DNA of 64,000 bases. It comes from Paenibacillus pabuli (GTDB lineage Bacteria > Bacillota > Bacilli > Paenibacillales > Paenibacillaceae). The translations under genes and the position numbers were made by a program. How positions within the stretch are numbered: position 1 is the first letter of the stretch; each line of letters opens with the position of its first letter. The notes under the pieces are model-generated. The model made no database searches. It saw nothing but the letters and a program-made list of their open reading frames with translations, and was not told where the DNA came from. The DNA lies in assembly GCF_023101145.1 (NCBI RefSeq), contig NZ_CP073714.1, forward strand, positions 4,960,001 to 5,024,000, read 5' to 3'. This document shows, piece after piece, positions 61,358-64,000 of this stretch.

Positions 61358-61789
61358 TTAAGCTTCTACAACTTCAACAGTTTCCATTTTGTCGCGACCT
61401 TCGAAAGCGTCCACGAACTCCATACCTTTGGTAACTTTACCAAATACAGTATGTTGTCCATCCAAATGTGGCTGCGGTTGGTAGCAGATGTAGAACTGGC
61501 TTCCGCCTGTGTTGCGGCCTGCATGCGCCATAGCCAAAGTTCCGCGCTCATGTTTGTTCGGGTTGATTTCACAGTTAATTGTGTAACCTGGACCGCCTGC
61601 ACCGCTACCGTTAGGGCATCCGCCTTGAGCTACAAAGCCCGGAATAACACGGTGGAATACAAGACCGTTGTAGAAACCGGAGTTAGCCAGTTTCTCAAAG
61701 TTTGCTACCGTGTTTGGAGCTTCTTGATCGAACAAATCGATTACAACTTCTCCGCCGTTTGCCATTTTGATTTTCGCTTGTTTCGCCAT
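61358..61789 (-). CDS. ppiB: Peptidyl-prolyl cis-trans isomerase, cyclophilin type
   Basis: From the ATG at 61789 (AAAGGAG site) the protein has 143 residues. Active-site motifs FHRVIPGFVAQGG, GTLAMAHAG, GSQFYI and HTVFGKVTKGM are present. It is a cytosolic cyclophilin that speeds proline isomerisation during folding. Same position as B. subtilis ppiB, between rib genes and lysA. Confidence 0.95.
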   Translation of the reverse strand: MAKQAKIKMANGGEVVIDLFDQEAPNTVANFEKLANSGFYNGLVFHRVIPGFVAQGGCPNGSGAGGPGYTINCEINPNKHERGTLAMAHAGRNTGGSQFYICYQPQPHLDGQHTVFGKVTKGMEFVDAFEGRDKMETVEVVEA

Positions 61790-61949
61790 ATGTAAATGAC
61801 TCCTTTCGTATTGACCATCGTTAATGGTGCCAGAACGCATGACCCTGGGCCAAGCTTTATAGCACTTTTCTTAGTGTACACCGAAAATGGATGGATCGCA
61901 AAATAATCAGCAAGATTTTTTTCAAAATCCGGCCCTTAAGAGTAAAAGA

Positions 61950-61985
61950 AGACAAAAAAGGCTGAACCCTTTTTTGTCTTCTCCA
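61950..61985 (-). terminator. Terminator after lysA
   Basis: Minus-strand AAAAAAGG/CCTTTTTT hairpin with loop GTTCAG. Confidence 0.7.
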
Positions 61986-62013
61986 TGTAGAACTCCGCTA
62001 TTTGGTTCTTACA

Positions 62014-63345
62014 TTAACGAGTAACTGGCTGTTTTGCAATGCGCTCAGGTACCAGATCATTCTGGATGATGTCCTGATACGTCTCACGGCGTACCACAAC
62101 GTCTCCTTGGCCGTCTTTGACAAACACAACTGCAGGACGACGAATCCGGTTGTAGTTGCTTGCCATAGAGTAGTTGTACGCGCCTGTGCAAGCTACTGCA
62201 AGCAGATCGCCGCTTTGCACTTTAGGCAGATCCAGATCCCAAATCAGCATATCGCCGCTCTCACAGCATTTACCAGCAACAGATACCGTTTCCTGAGCAG
62301 CCTCATTTGCACGATTTGCCAATACGGCTTCATATTTGGACTCATACAATGCAGGACGCGGATTGTCTGTCATTCCGCCATCCACAGCTACGTATTTGCG
62401 AACTCCTGGAATATCTTTGCTTGTTCCAACAGTGTAGAGCGTTGTTCCCGCTTCACCTACGATGCTGCGGCCCGGTTCAACCCAGATCTCAGGCACGGCA
62501 TAGCCGATTTGAGCAAAATGATTTTTCACCGCATCCGTGATGGCTTTTACGTATTGTGAAACTTCAAGCGGTGTATCCCCATCAATATAGCGGATACCGA
62601 ACCCACCGCCCAGATTAACTACTTTAAACGCAACGTTAAGACGCTCATACACATTTGCTGCAAACTCCGCAACGCGTTGAACTGCCATTTGGAATCCTTC
62701 CACTTCGAAAATTTGGGATCCGATGTGTGAATGCACTCCGAGTAACACCAAGTTCGACTGTTTGGAAGCCAGTTCAATAGCTTCAAATGCCGTTCCATTG
62801 CCGATGTCGAATCCAAATTTGGAATCCGTTTGTCCTGTTGAGATATATTCATGGGTATGCGCTTCAACGCCAGGCGTCACACGCAGCAAAATGTTAACTT
62901 TGCGATTTTTGTCCGCGGCTACAGCTTGCAGCAAGTGAAGCTCATTGAAGTTATCCACAACGAAACAGCCAATCTCTGCATCAAGCGCCATTTCAATCTC
63001 TTCCAACGTTTTGTTGTTGCCATGGAAGTGAATGCGCTCTGCCGGGAAACCTGCTTGCAGGGCCGTGAACAATTCACCATCGGATACGACGTCCAGGGAA
63101 AGTCCTTCTTCGGCTGCAAGAGCACACATGGCCATCACGCAGAACGCTTTACTTGCATAAGCAACCTGAAACCCAAGGCCGGAAGCGCGAAATGCTTCCA
63201 TGTACTCTCTGCAACGCTCGCGAACCAATTGCTCGTCCACAACGTACAGTGGAGTTCCAAATTGTTCCTTCAAATCCGTTGTATCTACGCCACCAATTTC
63301 GAGATGGCCCTGTGCATTTATTTTACTTGTACCATGTAAATACAT
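62014..63345 (-). CDS. lysA: Diaminopimelate decarboxylase
   Basis: About 443 residues from the ATG at 63345. A fold III PLP enzyme: PLP lysine in VAYASKAFC near residue 60, HGNNKT near 108, GVHSHIGSQ near 205, NLGGGFGI near 245, EPGRSI near 290, and the substrate-binding CESGD motif near 365. It makes lysine from meso-diaminopimelate. Normal length and position next to spoVAF. Confidence 0.97.
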   Translation of the reverse strand: MYLHGTSKINAQGHLEIGGVDTTDLKEQFGTPLYVVDEQLVRERCREYMEAFRASGLGFQVAYASKAFCVMAMCALAAEEGLSLDVVSDGELFTALQAGFPAERIHFHGNNKTLEEIEMALDAEIGCFVVDNFNELHLLQAVAADKNRKVNILLRVTPGVEAHTHEYISTGQTDSKFGFDIGNGTAFEAIELASKQSNLVLLGVHSHIGSQIFEVEGFQMAVQRVAEFAANVYERLNVAFKVVNLGGGFGIRYIDGDTPLEVSQYVKAITDAVKNHFAQIGYAVPEIWVEPGRSIVGEAGTTLYTVGTSKDIPGVRKYVAVDGGMTDNPRPALYESKYEAVLANRANEAAQETVSVAGKCCESGDMLIWDLDLPKVQSGDLLAVACTGAYNYSMASNYNRIRRPAVVFVKDGQGDVVVRRETYQDIIQNDLVPERIAKQPVTR

Positions 63346-63448
63346 AATCTGCATTCCTCACTTTTTATATACTGGAACAGCTGTTATTCCAATGATTTTA
63401 CACCAGTATATCAAATTAGTGAATGAGAAGAATGGATTTTTCGGAAGA

Positions 63449-64000
63449 TCATTTGTGTTTTTTACTTTTTTGCATTTCTCCGTCCGGATCATCATCCATT
63501 TTGGTATTATCACGTGTTTTATTGATTGAAGGACGTTTTTTGTTCTCCAACAGAGGCAAACGGATCAAAAAGTTACCCAAAGCCTTTGCATTAAACGGTA
63601 TGAATGGCCAGAGATAAGAAGAGTTGTAGGAACGATGCAGAGTCAGAGCCACAATAATGAGCGTGGTCCCGACTACGAATCCAGGAACCTTGAATATCGC
63701 CACAGCAACCAGCAAAAACAATCTGACCAATCGATTTGCCAAGCCTAACTCATAACTGGGCGTTGCAAACATGCCAATAGCGGCAATGGCCATATACAAT
63801 ACAACTTCATTGACAAAGTAGCCCGTTTTGACGGCGATATCCCCAACCAGAATCGCAGCGATCAAACCCATGGCTGACGCGAGTGGCGTAGGAGTATGAA
63901 CAGCAGCCATCCGCAATAAGTCCACGCCGAATTCAATTAACAGAAACTGTAGAATCAGCGGTAACTTTGCATTCTCATGAGGACCGATGAACTCCATCCC
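63449..64000 (-). CDS. spoVAF: Stage V sporulation protein AF (GerA family), C-terminal part
   Basis: An open frame of 183 codons that continues past the window edge. It starts within the membrane region (FIGPHENAKLPLILQFLLIEFGVDLLRMAAVHTPTPLASAMGLIAAILVGDIAV), which is diagnostic for the GerA/SpoVAF family. A charged tail of about 30 residues ends the protein. In Bacillus it is part of the spoVA operon that handles dipicolinic acid and membrane transport in spores. The N-terminus lies beyond the window. Confidence 0.92.
   Translation of the reverse strand, partial: GMEFIGPHENAKLPLILQFLLIEFGVDLLRMAAVHTPTPLASAMGLIAAILVGDIAVKTGYFVNEVVLYMAIAAIGMFATPSYELGLANRLVRLFLLVAVAIFKVPGFVVGTTLIIVALTLHRSYNSSYLWPFIPFNAKALGNFLIRLPLLENKKRPSINKTRDNTKMDDDPDGEMQKSKKHK

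Overview
The window is chromosomal DNA from a low-GC, endospore-forming Firmicute, most likely a Paenibacillus or close relative. The evidence is the gene content and order: resC-resB-resA, rluB, spmB-spmA-dacB, gerW/ytfJ, a DUF2953 gene, scpB-scpA, ribH-ribBA-ribE-ribD behind an FMN riboswitch, ppiB, lysA and spoVAF. This is essentially the Bacillus subtilis order for that part of the chromosome. Almost every gene lies on the minus strand.

Host block 1 (1-6955) carries cytochrome c maturation (resABC), a 23S rRNA pseudouridine synthase, a secreted trypsin-like protease and the spore-maturation operon dacB-spmA-spmB. Host block 2 (52296-64000) carries gerW, DUF2953, the condensin regulators scpAB, the riboflavin operon with its riboswitch, an unrecognised 437-residue protein, cyclophilin, diaminopimelate decarboxylase and the C-terminal part of spoVAF.

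Between them, splitting the usual gerW/scp-dacB neighbourhood, sits a 45.3-kb element (about 6956-52295). It is bounded by two 37-bp direct repeats that match at 36 of 37 positions, and each repeat is itself a hairpin terminator. The element encodes a non-contractile phage tail without a capsid: tail tube, tail-assembly chaperone with a -1 programmed frameshift (A AAA AAG), a 1275-residue tape measure, two SLH-motif proteins, a 1046-residue hub with an M23 peptidase and a second probable muralytic domain, and about 23 kb of large fibre or receptor-binding proteins. These include a roughly 1960-residue repeat protein, a 1558-residue beta-rich protein and five paralogues of one family. The element also has holin plus amidase, a lytic transglycosylase, four glycosyltransferase-like genes and two sigma factors. 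I see no terminase, portal, capsid, sheath, integrase or replication gene. The simplest reading is an F-type (siphophage-tail-like) tailocin or a domesticated tail particle.

The strongest new observation is regulatory. Eight sites of the form TTAAC-N16-CGTATAGA, with the spacing almost invariant, lie upstream of transcription units of the element, seven on the minus strand and one on the plus strand. They have the -35 AAC / -10 CGT layout of ECF-sigma promoters, and the element encodes an ECF-like sigma factor (9851-10423). I infer a dedicated sigma-controlled regulon that covers nearly all fibre genes. In two cases the -35 box is the loop of the preceding gene's terminator hairpin, giving a compact terminator-promoter module.
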